Shown here piece after piece: positions 30,691 through 37,925 of a DNA stretch of 37,925 nucleotides; position 1 is the first letter of the stretch, and each line of letters opens with the position of its first letter. The translations under genes were made by a program, and so were the position numbers. Source of the stretch: DALYDD01 sp031973395 (GTDB taxonomy: Bacteria > Patescibacteriota > Minisyncoccia > Phycocordibacterales > CAIZLB01); the NCBI GenBank assembly GCA_031973395.1, contig DALYDD010000011.1:1-37925 (forward strand). The letters run 5' to 3'. The notes under the pieces were generated by a model. The model was not told the DNA's origin and made no database searches. It saw nothing but the letters and a program-made list of their open reading frames with translations.

Positions 30691-32649
30691 ATGGCAAAAA
30701 TCATAGGTATCGACCTCGGTACAACAAACTCAGCTGTCGCAGTCATGGAAGCTGGTGATCCAAAGATCCTCGAAAATGCAGAAGGGTCTCGGACCACACC
30801 ATCTATCATCGCGATATCAAAAACAAACGAAAGACTTGTCGGTCTCTTGGCAAAACGACAAGCAGTTACAAATCCAAAAAATACAGTATACGGTATCAAG
30901 CGATTCATCGGACATAGTTTTGATGAAGCAGGTGTTCAAGCAGATATGAAGACCGTGCCGTTTGAAAGTAAAAAAACTACAAGCGGAGGTGTGGCTGTTA
31001 AAATGGGTGACAAAGATTATAGTCCGGAAGAAATTTCGGCTATGATCCTCACAAAAATAAAGAATGATGCAGAAGCAAAGCTAGGTGAGAAAATTACAGA
31101 TGCCATTATTACTGTTCCTGCATACTTCAATGATGCACAGCGACAAGCCACGAAAGATGCCGGCAAAATCGCGGGCCTTGATGTGAAGCGAATCATCAAT
31201 GAACCAACAGCAGCTGCACTCGCATACGGGTTCAATAAAAAGAAAGATGAAAAAATTGCCGTCTTCGACTTCGGAGGAGGTACATTTGATATCTCTATCC
31301 TCGAAGTAGGTGACGATGTCGTAGAAGTAAAATCTACCGACGGAGACCACAGACTCGGAGGTCGTGATATCGACTATAAAGTCTTAAACTGGATTGCAGA
31401 TGAATTCAAAAAGGACAGCGGTATCGATGTTCGAAATGATGCTCTGGCAATGCAACGACTCGATGAAGCAGCGGAAAAAGCAAAGATCGAACTCTCGACC
31501 GCAGCGGAAACAGAAATCAATATTCCATTCATCACTTCAGATCAAAATGGTCCAAAGCACTTGGTCATGAAAATTACTCGCGCAAAACTCGAGGAACTGG
31601 CTGATGAATTCGTCACTCGTGCAATGCAGATCACAAAGCGGGCTCTCGAGGCATCACCATTCAAAGTTGGTGATATCCAGGAAGTTATCTTGGTTGGAGG
31701 ACAGACTCGAATGCCAAAAATCCAAGAAGAAGTAAAGGCCTTCTTTGGAAAAGAACCGAATAAATCGATTAACCCCGATGAAGTAGTGGCACTCGGTGCT
31801 GCAATCCAAGGTGGAATCATTGCAGGAGACGTAAAAGATATTCTTCTTCTCGATGTCATTCCTCTCTCTCTTGGAATTGAAACCATGGGTGGAGTTGCGA
31901 CTAAGTTGATCGAAAAGAACACCACTATCCCAACTTCAAAGACAATGCCTTTTTCTACTGCATCCGATAGCCAGACATCTGTAGAAATTCATGTTGTCCA
32001 AGGTGAACGTGCAATGGCGGGAGACAATAAAACCCTCGGCCGATTTATTCTCGACGGCATTCCACCAGCCCCACGAGGAATCCCTCAAATCGAAGTGAGT
32101 TTCGATGTGGATGCAAACGGTATCCTCAATGTGAAAGCAAAAGATAAGGCTACAAACAAAGAGCAGTCTATTCGAATCGAGGCAAGCTCAGGCCTAACTG
32201 ACGCTGACATCGAACGAATGCAAAAAGATGCTGAGGCAAATGAAGCAACAGATAAAAAGCGAAAAGAAGAAGTCGAGGTGAAAAATACCGCAGACCACAC
32301 TCTTTATTCTGCTGAAAAAGAACTAAAAGAACACCGCGATAAAGTAACTGCGACCGATGATGCGGGTGTAGCCACAGTCACTGAACTTGAAGCCAAAATC
32401 ACTGCTATCAAGACCGTAAAAGAAGGAACCGACATCGAAGCTTTGAAAAAAGCTACCGAGGAACTTTCGGCGTCACTTATGAAATTTGGTGAAGCTATTA
32501 TGAAAGCAAGTTCTGCTGCAGGAGCAAGTGCGCAACCTGGTGCTGATGCAAATGCTGGCCAAACAGCAGGAACAAATCCGACCGGCGATCAACCAAACCC
32601 TGAAGCAGGAACTGCAGAAGGAAAGGTTAGAGACGCTGAAACTAAATAG
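30691..32649 (+). CDS. dnaK: Hsp70 chaperone DnaK
   Basis: 652 residues, full length. It begins MAKIIGIDLGTTNSAVAVME (phosphate-1 loop), with ITVPAYFNDAQRQATKDAG, VFDFGGGTFDISILE (phosphate 2) and EVILVGGQTRMPKIQE from the ATPase domain, then the conserved linker region DILLLDVIPLSLGIETMGG, the substrate-binding domain and a helical lid with an Ala/Gly-rich acidic tail. It folds proteins with DnaJ and GrpE, whose genes flank it. A 13-bp hairpin lies just upstream, and another stem-loop separates it from dnaJ. No CIRCE is visible, so heat control, if any, differs from the HrcA scheme. Confidence 0.98.
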   Translation: MAKIIGIDLGTTNSAVAVMEAGDPKILENAEGSRTTPSIIAISKTNERLVGLLAKRQAVTNPKNTVYGIKRFIGHSFDEAGVQADMKTVPFESKKTTSGGVAVKMGDKDYSPEEISAMILTKIKNDAEAKLGEKITDAIITVPAYFNDAQRQATKDAGKIAGLDVKRIINEPTAAALAYGFNKKKDEKIAVFDFGGGTFDISILEVGDDVVEVKSTDGDHRLGGRDIDYKVLNWIADEFKKDSGIDVRNDALAMQRLDEAAEKAKIELSTAAETEINIPFITSDQNGPKHLVMKITRAKLEELADEFVTRAMQITKRALEASPFKVGDIQEVILVGGQTRMPKIQEEVKAFFGKEPNKSINPDEVVALGAAIQGGIIAGDVKDILLLDVIPLSLGIETMGGVATKLIEKNTTIPTSKTMPFSTASDSQTSVEIHVVQGERAMAGDNKTLGRFILDGIPPAPRGIPQIEVSFDVDANGILNVKAKDKATNKEQSIRIEASSGLTDADIERMQKDAEANEATDKKRKEEVEVKNTADHTLYSAEKELKEHRDKVTATDDAGVATVTELEAKITAIKTVKEGTDIEALKKATEELSASLMKFGEAIMKASSAAGASAQPGADANAGQTAGTNPTGDQPNPEAGTAEGKVRDAETK

Positions 32650-32666
32650 TATTGCTTAAGTACATT

Positions 32667-32713
32667 GGTACTGACTCAACGGAAGCTGAGAAGTTTCCGT
32701 TGAGGATTGTACC
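32667..32713 (+). repeat. 15-bp interrupted stem-loop between dnaK and dnaJ
   Basis: GGTAC (32667-32671) pairs with GTACC (32709-32713), and CTCAACGGAA (32675-32684) with TTCCGTTGAG (32695-32704). There is a small internal loop and a 10-base apical loop. No T-run follows. It may set the dnaK/dnaJ ratio by partial termination or mRNA processing. Confidence 0.75.
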
Positions 32714-32751
32714 TTTGTCCAAACATATTCTACCCACAATCAACCAAACAC

Positions 32752-33882
32752 ATGAACAAAGATTATTATAAAATTCTCGGGATTGGGAAAAATGCCTCGC
32801 AAGACGAAGTCAAAAAAGCCTTTCGCAAACTTGCGCACGAACACCACCCAGATAAAAAAGGTGGCAATGAAGCGAAATTCAAAGAAGCCAATGAAGCCTA
32901 CACTGTTTTAGGTGACGAGAAAAAACGCGCACAATACGATCAATTTGGCAGCGCGGCTTTTAATGGTGGCGGGGGTGGCCCAGGCGCAGGAGGCTTCGGT
33001 GGCTTTGAAGGCTTTGACTTTTCTCAATTTGGATTCGGTGGGCAAGGTGGGCAGGGACAAGGTGGCTTTGAATTTGATCTTGGAGATATTTTTAGCGGCA
33101 TGTTCGGTGGCGGAGGCAGAGGACGAGGCCGAAGAGGAGCCCTCCGAGGCTCAGATATCCAAGTTGATATCGAATTATCTTTCAAAGATTCTATTTTTGG
33201 TTTAGAAAAAGAAATCAGCGTTACCAAGAATTCACTTTGTGAGCATTGTAAGGGTACACGCTCTGAACCTGGAACTGAAATGAATAATTGCGGAACCTGC
33301 CATGGAAGTGGCCATGTCATAAAGGCACAAAGGACGATACTAGGAACAGTAGAGCATGAGGTCATCTGTGACGAATGTTCCGGTACTGGAAAAATCCCAA
33401 AGACTAAATGTAAAGTGTGTCGAGGTAAAGGTGTTGAAAATAAGCGATCAACAATCAATATCGGCATCCCACCCGGAATCGAAAGCGGAGAGACTTTGCG
33501 GGTCAACGGTGCCGGCGAAGCTGTCATCGGAGGTGAGAGTGGAGATCTCTTCATCAAAATATATGTAAAGAAAGATCCAAGGTTTAGAAAACAAGGATAT
33601 GACTTATATTCCGACCTGCACATATCAATTCCAGATGCGGTGCTCGGAGGTGAAGCAAGATTTGAAAGCTTGGATGAGAGCTTTACAGTTAAAATTCCAG
33701 AAGCTATAGAACATGGGGAGATTTTGCGTATCAGACATAAAGGAGTTCCACACAGTTATGGTCATCTGCAGGGCAAGCAAGTGGCACGAGGAGATTTGAT
33801 GCTTAAAATTTTGATTAAAATTCCTAAAAAATTAAGTAAAGAAGAAAGAAAACTATTTGAACAGCTCCGCGAGCGGAAATAG
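32752..33882 (+). CDS. dnaJ: Hsp40 co-chaperone DnaJ
   Basis: 376 residues from the ATG at 32752, which gives the normal DnaJ start MNKDYYKILGIGKNAS; the longer frame upstream begins inside a stem-loop region and is not used. The J domain has the HPD motif (EHHPDKKGG). A Gly/Phe region follows, then four zinc-finger repeats (CEHCKGTR, CGTCHGSG, CDECSGTG, CKVCRGKG), the first slightly degenerate, and the C-terminal substrate domains (VNIGIPPGIESGETLRVNG-like; here INIGIPPGIESGETLRVNG). It stimulates DnaK ATPase and delivers substrates. It follows dnaK through a 102-base gap with a stem-loop. Confidence 0.97.
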   Translation: MNKDYYKILGIGKNASQDEVKKAFRKLAHEHHPDKKGGNEAKFKEANEAYTVLGDEKKRAQYDQFGSAAFNGGGGGPGAGGFGGFEGFDFSQFGFGGQGGQGQGGFEFDLGDIFSGMFGGGGRGRGRRGALRGSDIQVDIELSFKDSIFGLEKEISVTKNSLCEHCKGTRSEPGTEMNNCGTCHGSGHVIKAQRTILGTVEHEVICDECSGTGKIPKTKCKVCRGKGVENKRSTINIGIPPGIESGETLRVNGAGEAVIGGESGDLFIKIYVKKDPRFRKQGYDLYSDLHISIPDAVLGGEARFESLDESFTVKIPEAIEHGEILRIRHKGVPHSYGHLQGKQVARGDLMLKILIKIPKKLSKEERKLFEQLRERK

Positions 33883-33970
33883 CTCAAATGTAACGAATTC
33901 TTCAAATTCCCGTCTAATATAGTATAGTTACTTTATTAGTAGCCTATTTAATTTGCCCACAGGAAAATAT

Positions 33971-35452
33971 ATGAAAAAAGCCTTTATATTAGCCCTATTT
34001 GTGCCATTGGCCATGTTTGGCCTCTTTGTGGATGCCAAAACAGCATCTGCCCAGAGTTATTGCTATACCTTCAATACTGACCTCAAAGTCGGCAGTACAG
34101 GAGCTGATGTGGAAGCCCTCCACAATATCCTCACTCGAGAAGGCTTTAGCCGTTCAACCCTCAACTATTCTTATTATCAAAATCAACAAACATTTACCGA
34201 GGAAACCGCTTCGCTAGTGAGTGGTTTTCAAGAAAAATACCGCACCGATATTCTCACACCATTGGGATATCGATTTGGAACTGGTTATGTTGGTTTACAG
34301 ACCAGAAATAAACTAAATAATTTATATTCATGTAGCGGTGGCCAGGGTGGCCAGGCTCCTACTATTACAAATTTTGTAGCACCTACACAATTACGAATTG
34401 GTGAGACAGGGACCTGGACAATGACAGCAAGCGATCCACAAAATGGTCAGTTATATTATTCAGTTCAGTGGGGAGATGAATCATACTCAAATCCGGGGTA
34501 TAACAGTGTAAATCCTTTATTGGCTCAAAGTACCTATTATAGTCAGCAAGCCAGTTTCACCCATTCATACAGTTCAACTGGAACATACACTGTCCGATTC
34601 AAAGTTCGAGATAATCAAGGATACGAAGCACAGGTATCAGCTACTGTTGTAGTAAGTAATGACGGAGGTACAGATTCTTCTGGTTTGACTCTTACTGCCA
34701 CACCAAATAAATATTCTTATTCATACAATGAACCTATTCTTGTTGCACTCACAGCAAGAAACAATACCGCTTATGAAAAAGTATTGAACTTCAATAGCGG
34801 TTGCCAGACAAGTTATCAGATCGGTTCTTACAATTCTGCAAGTAATCAGATCTGCACGATGGCATTAACATCAGTTCGTATCCCAGCATATGGTTCATAT
34901 GTCTGGAATATTGTTCACCAACCATACACCTTCAATATCCTGAACGGTACGTATACTGTGACAGCGCGCATAATCGGATACGGTGAAGCTACGGCGACGA
35001 TAACAGTTGGAGCAGGTGGTGGAAATACAGGAAACGATATCAGACTACTCAGTCCTAATGGTGGCCAATGGTGGCCAATCGGCACATATCAGACTATTAG
35101 CTGGCAGCTTCCAAATGCACAGTATTTTTCAGCACAAGGTGTGGATATAAACCTCATTCCACAATCTGGATATTATCCTCAGACACAAAATCAAGGTTCG
35201 ACATGCCCGATCGGTAGTACATGTCCTTATACTGGAAATACATACAACAATCAGTCATATAGTCAGCCGTATTATTATCAGCAACCATATAATCTCGTAC
35301 GCAGCACATACGGAACTTCATATAATTGGTATGTAGGAAATACAACAAACTACTGGACAACTGTTCCGGCTGGAACTTATATCGCAGAAGTATGTCTCGC
35401 AAACACAACGGTTTGTGATCGAGGTGATTCTATATTTACGATCAGTAGATAG
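33971..35452 (+). CDS. secreted protein with N-terminal peptidoglycan-binding and PKD-like domains
   Basis: 493 residues from the ATG at 33971, which starts a signal peptide (MKKAFILALFVPLAMFGLFV, cleavage near TASAQS). AGGA at 33961-33964 is one of the few Shine-Dalgarno-like sites here and supports this start. The mature N-terminus is a PG_binding_1-like domain (DVEALHNILTREGF, then ETASLVSGFQEKYR and GLQTRNKLNNLY). A PKD-like beta domain follows (YYSVQWGDESYSNPGYN, FTHSYSSTGTYTVRFKVRD), then another beta-sandwich with SYNEPILVALTARNNTAYEK (BsuPI-like intracellular-inhibitor type, tentative), then a Tyr/Gln/Asn-rich C-terminal domain that starts IRLLSPNGGQWWPIGTYQTI. I infer a wall-bound surface protein. 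It is unusual in placing the peptidoglycan-binding domain first. A terminator follows. Confidence 0.85.
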   Translation: MKKAFILALFVPLAMFGLFVDAKTASAQSYCYTFNTDLKVGSTGADVEALHNILTREGFSRSTLNYSYYQNQQTFTEETASLVSGFQEKYRTDILTPLGYRFGTGYVGLQTRNKLNNLYSCSGGQGGQAPTITNFVAPTQLRIGETGTWTMTASDPQNGQLYYSVQWGDESYSNPGYNSVNPLLAQSTYYSQQASFTHSYSSTGTYTVRFKVRDNQGYEAQVSATVVVSNDGGTDSSGLTLTATPNKYSYSYNEPILVALTARNNTAYEKVLNFNSGCQTSYQIGSYNSASNQICTMALTSVRIPAYGSYVWNIVHQPYTFNILNGTYTVTARIIGYGEATATITVGAGGGNTGNDIRLLSPNGGQWWPIGTYQTISWQLPNAQYFSAQGVDINLIPQSGYYPQTQNQGSTCPIGSTCPYTGNTYNNQSYSQPYYYQQPYNLVRSTYGTSYNWYVGNTTNYWTTVPAGTYIAEVCLANTTVCDRGDSIFTISR

Positions 35453-35471
35453 GTTTACGCAAACTATTTCT

Positions 35472-35520
35472 AAAAAGAAACCTGCAGCGGTCTAGCAAAC
35501 TGTGGCGGGATTTCTTTTTT
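35472..35520 (+). terminator. intrinsic terminator after the PKD-type surface protein
   Basis: AAAAAGAAACCTGC (from 35472) pairs imperfectly with GCGGGATTTCTTTTTT (to 35520), ending in a T-run. The loop is about 20 bases. Confidence 0.6.
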
Positions 35521-35523
35521 GTA

Positions 35524-35532
35524 TGATAAAAT
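35524..35532 (+). promoter_or_regulatory. extended -10 promoter of the polytopic membrane protein gene
   Basis: TGATAAAAT (TAAAAT at 35527-35532) directly follows the terminator of the preceding gene. The ATG is at 35554. Confidence 0.55.
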
Positions 35533-35553
35533 AAAAGTCACAATCAAAAACAT

Positions 35554-36054
35554 ATGGACTATTTGAACATTATCAACCTCATAGTTACCGCCTCAATCGC
35601 AATCCTGGCGCTTCTGGCATATTACAAGGGTACAAGAATGCTTTTGACGGGAATTATTTCTTTTTATCCTGCATCCTTGCTCTATATGGCACTGCCCATC
35701 AAAGACAAAATGCTTTTTTTGGGAACTGAGGGACCAAGCTTGTTTTACTCTCATGCTTTTATCTGGGGAGTCTTATTCTTAATATCATTTTTTGCCATAT
35801 ATAAAATTACTCAATATGGAAGCCTTGGATTTGGTGCACATAAGTTGATTAATGCGATTTTAATTGGTGCCTCATTTACCATGCTTGTGATCGCAATCGG
35901 TTTCCATGTACTCCCTTCGTATAATATTTTTCAATTAACGAATGCAGATATAACCAGTTTTTGGACTTCTGATTGGGGATATGTATTGGCATTATTTGTA
36001 CCCTTGATTGCAATTTGGAGGGTGGGAAGAGGGGGATCAGCACTAAAAATCTAA
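35554..36054 (+). CDS. polytopic membrane protein of unknown function
   Basis: 166 residues with five likely membrane helices: about 5-22 (IINLIVTASIAILALLAYY), 30-48, 68-86 (FIWGVLFLISFFAIYKI), 97-118 (LINAILIGASFTMLVIAIGF) and 142-160 (WGYVLALFVPLIAIW). The first two helices with a GTRMLLTGIISFYPA-like loop recall CvpA/colicin V production proteins, but the match is weak and I leave it unnamed. No catalytic motif. It is transcribed from its own promoter; the acyltransferase gene follows after 85 bases with a possible separate -10. Confidence 0.65.
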   Translation: MDYLNIINLIVTASIAILALLAYYKGTRMLLTGIISFYPASLLYMALPIKDKMLFLGTEGPSLFYSHAFIWGVLFLISFFAIYKITQYGSLGFGAHKLINAILIGASFTMLVIAIGFHVLPSYNIFQLTNADITSFWTSDWGYVLALFVPLIAIWRVGRGGSALKI

Positions 36055-36139
36055 AATATGGCCGAAGCGGCAAGCCTGTCTTCTATTTTGAGGGTATCTA
36101 GCTTAAATCAGAATAGTATTGTATGATGATCGATACACT

Positions 36140-37078
36140 ATGGCCGCTACTGCAAAAAGCGCAGTAAAAAAGGATCTTGTAGGGCACGGAAAAAACAAAG
36201 ATCTAACCGAAAACAAAAATATTCTTGAGATAGAATCTGAGGCTTTTTTCATCTCCTCAACTACCAGAGCGCCAGAGAATCCTATCCGTCATATCGATGT
36301 CGAATACTTAACAACAAAACATGCCGCCATCAGACAAATCGATGATAGCGTGGTTATGGGATTGAATTTGGCCAAATTCAGAGATATTCGATTTACCTGG
36401 GGCAAGAAGATTTCGCTTTTTTTCCAACATACCTTTCCACTTATTGTCCAAAGTATTTTTGTTCCTATCTTCCACGTTATTTACCGCTGCTTTTTTGTAA
36501 TTGATATTAAAGGCAAAGAAAATCTCGAAAACGTGAAGGGTCCTGTATTGTTTATCTCAAATCATGTAGGCATTTATGATAGCTTCATGTTTGATCTATT
36601 TGTAAAACCATTTTCACACATCTTGCCATTTAGATTTATGGGTGCAAAAGTTTTTCTTTCTCCATTCCTGTCGACATTGAAGTTTATTGGCATCGTCGAC
36701 CTTGTTTATTTTTTCTTCGGAGTGTTCAGAGTTACTCGAGGTGAGGGGGCAGAAAAATCTTTAAAAAAAGCTTATGAAATCATCAAAGATGGTGGAACAG
36801 TTGCCATGTACCCGGAAGGCAAGATTTGGAGACCGACTGCCGTGCACCCCGAACGCATTGGGCCTTTTAAATGGGGTGCAGCAATTTTAGCGAAAAATAC
36901 AAATGTACAAGTTGTGCCAGTTTCTTTGAAGCGAATCGAAAATGAATTTAGGTTCAGGGATGATATGAAAATAATTATCGGCGAACCTTTTTATGTGAGT
37001 CAAGATATGGCGCCAGAAGAAATTGCAGATGAGATGCGATTGAAAATTTTGGATCTATACAATCAATCTGAAGAGTAG
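36140..37078 (+). CDS. 1-acyl-sn-glycerol-3-phosphate acyltransferase-like protein (PlsC family)
   Basis: 312 residues from the ATG at 36140; the TTG at 36119 overlaps a likely -10 (TATGAT, 36122-36127) and is rejected. The catalytic HX4D is H142-VGIY-D147 in FISNHVGIYDSFMFD. The substrate motif is MYPEGKIWRPTAVHPERIGP, followed by FKWGAAILAKNTNVQVVPVSL. One or two hydrophobic segments precede the active site (LIVQSIFVPIFHVIYRCFFVI), fitting a monotopic membrane enzyme. The first 85 residues are an unusual hydrophilic extension. The family acylates lysophosphatidic acid. Most CPR lack a full lipid pathway, so the true substrate may be a scavenged lipid; that is inference. A hairpin shared with the convergent hydrolase gene follows. 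Confidence 0.85.
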   Translation: MAATAKSAVKKDLVGHGKNKDLTENKNILEIESEAFFISSTTRAPENPIRHIDVEYLTTKHAAIRQIDDSVVMGLNLAKFRDIRFTWGKKISLFFQHTFPLIVQSIFVPIFHVIYRCFFVIDIKGKENLENVKGPVLFISNHVGIYDSFMFDLFVKPFSHILPFRFMGAKVFLSPFLSTLKFIGIVDLVYFFFGVFRVTRGEGAEKSLKKAYEIIKDGGTVAMYPEGKIWRPTAVHPERIGPFKWGAAILAKNTNVQVVPVSLKRIENEFRFRDDMKIIIGEPFYVSQDMAPEEIADEMRLKILDLYNQSEE

Positions 37079-37084
37079 AAAAGA

Positions 37085-37118
37085 GAAAGCGCCGAACCCC
37101 GGAGAGAACGACGCTTTG
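37085..37118 (-). terminator. possible terminator between convergent genes
   Basis: On the minus strand AAAGCG(TCG) pairs with (CGG)CGCTTT, followed by CTCTTTTC. The loop is long and partly pairable (CTCTCCGGGG). It would serve the alpha/beta hydrolase gene. Confidence 0.4.
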
Positions 37119-37153
37119 GTGAATTCTGTTTCTAGGCCCACCAACCTCTCTTT

Positions 37154-37925
37154 TCAAGCTTTCGCCCGGATCCAGCCCAGGATCATGCCTGCAACTTCCG
37201 AACCTTGCTCCGAGAGCAGTGTGACATGGCCTGCGCCGATGACGGCTTGGGTGTTCACATTCATGCCTTTGTGAAGCATCTTCCGGCTGAGCTTGCGCTG
37301 AGCCGGTGGATTGATCCAGCGATCCTTGGTGCCATAGATGTGTAGCACCGGGCAATGGACCTTGCCGAGCAGGAAAGAGAGTCCGGCAAGTCGCCGAGCT
37401 TCTTTGCCTGGGACGATTGGGCGATTCTCGAGAGCGACCTGGTTCGGAGTGTCACCAGGTGCGGGACCGACCAGTGCCCGGAACTCTTTTTCGGTCAGAC
37501 GGATGTCACGACCGAGTAGGAGTTGGGGTAAACGCCGGGCCATAATGCGTGCCAAGGTTGTAGTCAGGTACGCATAGAAGCTCGGCATAGCGGGCGACAT
37601 CATTACGATGCCGGCAAGTTGCTCGTGCCTCTCCAGCCTTTCAGCTGCAATACGCACGGCGCTGCCGCCTGCAGATTGTCCGACGAGGAACACGTGCTTT
37701 GTGCTCCACGACTCGGCTCCGGTCTCAGCCTTGAACGCCTGAAGCACTCTCTGGACTCGGTCCTCATGTGTCCTGATCCCCGCAATGGAGACCAAAACGA
37801 CATTATAGCCAAGTCCTTTGAGTAAACTCTCGAGACCGCCGAAGGTCGCTTGCGGATAGCCTCCAAGGCCATCGACGCAGATTACGGTGACTGAATTGGG
37901 TGGGGTAGGTGTGGCAGGATGCGAT
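37154..37925 (-). CDS. alpha/beta hydrolase (5' end beyond the window)
   Basis: On the minus strand the frame is open to the edge of the window, so the start is not seen; the TTG at 37795 is internal. Translation before that point adds SVTVICVDGLGGYPQATFGG, where the oxyanion-side HG of many hydrolases reads DG. The catalytic set is visible: nucleophile elbow VGQSAGG, acid in YGTKDRWINP, and His in VIGAGHVTLLSE. About 257 residues are visible. Such enzymes cleave esters, lipids or peptides; the substrate is unknown. The region is GC-richer than its plus-strand neighbours and codes Arg mainly with CGC/CGG-type codons, like the Gfo/Idh/MocA gene. It converges on the acyltransferase gene. Confidence 0.8.
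   Translation of the reverse strand, partial: SHPATPTPPNSVTVICVDGLGGYPQATFGGLESLLKGLGYNVVLVSIAGIRTHEDRVQRVLQAFKAETGAESWSTKHVFLVGQSAGGSAVRIAAERLERHEQLAGIVMMSPAMPSFYAYLTTTLARIMARRLPQLLLGRDIRLTEKEFRALVGPAPGDTPNQVALENRPIVPGKEARRLAGLSFLLGKVHCPVLHIYGTKDRWINPPAQRKLSRKMLHKGMNVNTQAVIGAGHVTLLSEQGSEVAGMILGWIRAKA

Noticed and set aside
36119..36139. TTG start for the acyltransferase
   Set aside because: It overlaps a probable -10 (TATGAT), and an ATG follows seven codons later.

Overview
The window looks like one contig of a Patescibacteria (CPR) genome, most likely Parcubacteria-like. This rests on gene content and protein style and was not tested by phylogeny. The signs are many 'cell-surface protein with a peptidoglycan-binding domain' genes, a leucyl-tRNA synthetase carrying a Nudix insert, a very short alanyl-tRNA synthetase, an ATP-cone/nuclease fusion, a sigma-region-4/HARE-like protein, Arg codons dominated by CGA, and almost no Shine-Dalgarno sites. 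UGA acts as a stop (gene ending at 15210), so the code is the standard bacterial one, not the UGA-Gly code of Gracilibacteria/SR1. No complete tRNA or rRNA gene was recognised. One 10-N scaffold gap lies at 12716-12725.

Layout. 1-3472: 3' part of an FG-GAP surface protein, ychF, and a putative zinc metallopeptidase. 3463-6751: leuS behind its own promoter and a 26-codon Leu-rich leader ORF overlapping a long hairpin. 6782-9234: a sigma-region-4/HARE-like regulator, a terminator, and a membrane-anchored protein. 9261-13418: mltG, mnmA, an ATP-cone/Mrr-like nuclease and a PD-(D/E)XK protein broken by the gap. 13432-16994: a glycine-rich secreted protein and an M3 peptidase. 17003-18448: a GC-richer Gfo/Idh/MocA oxidoreductase with its own promoter and terminator. 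18489-23589: alaS, then an actin-fold protein followed by a bitopic membrane protein, then a ParB-fold protein. 23618-28394: the translation cluster infA - small membrane protein - rpmJ - rpsM - rpsK - rpsD - rpoA - rplQ - rplM - rpsI, ended by a strong terminator. 28515-28826: a 54-aa membrane protein with a structured 3' region. 29093-33882: a coiled-coil protein, grpE, a small membrane protein, dnaK and dnaJ. 33971-37078: a secreted PKD-type protein, a polytopic membrane protein and an acyltransferase. 37154-end: a GC-richer alpha/beta hydrolase on the minus strand, running off the contig.

Working picture. Most of the window is core housekeeping: translation, tRNA modification, chaperones and wall turnover. 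The unusual parts are regulation and protein architecture. Many genes have an extended -10 (TGnTAnnnT) placed so that transcription should begin at or very near the start codon, implying leaderless mRNAs. Several transcripts carry hairpins that embrace or touch the stop codon of the preceding gene. The strongest candidate for something undescribed is the leuS leader: an apparently leaderless leader-peptide ORF ending L-R-L-V-L-V-L-R, whose last codons and stop form the 5' side of a long stem. This is the expected form of leucine-responsive attenuation, placed before a leucyl-tRNA synthetase that itself carries an inserted Nudix domain.
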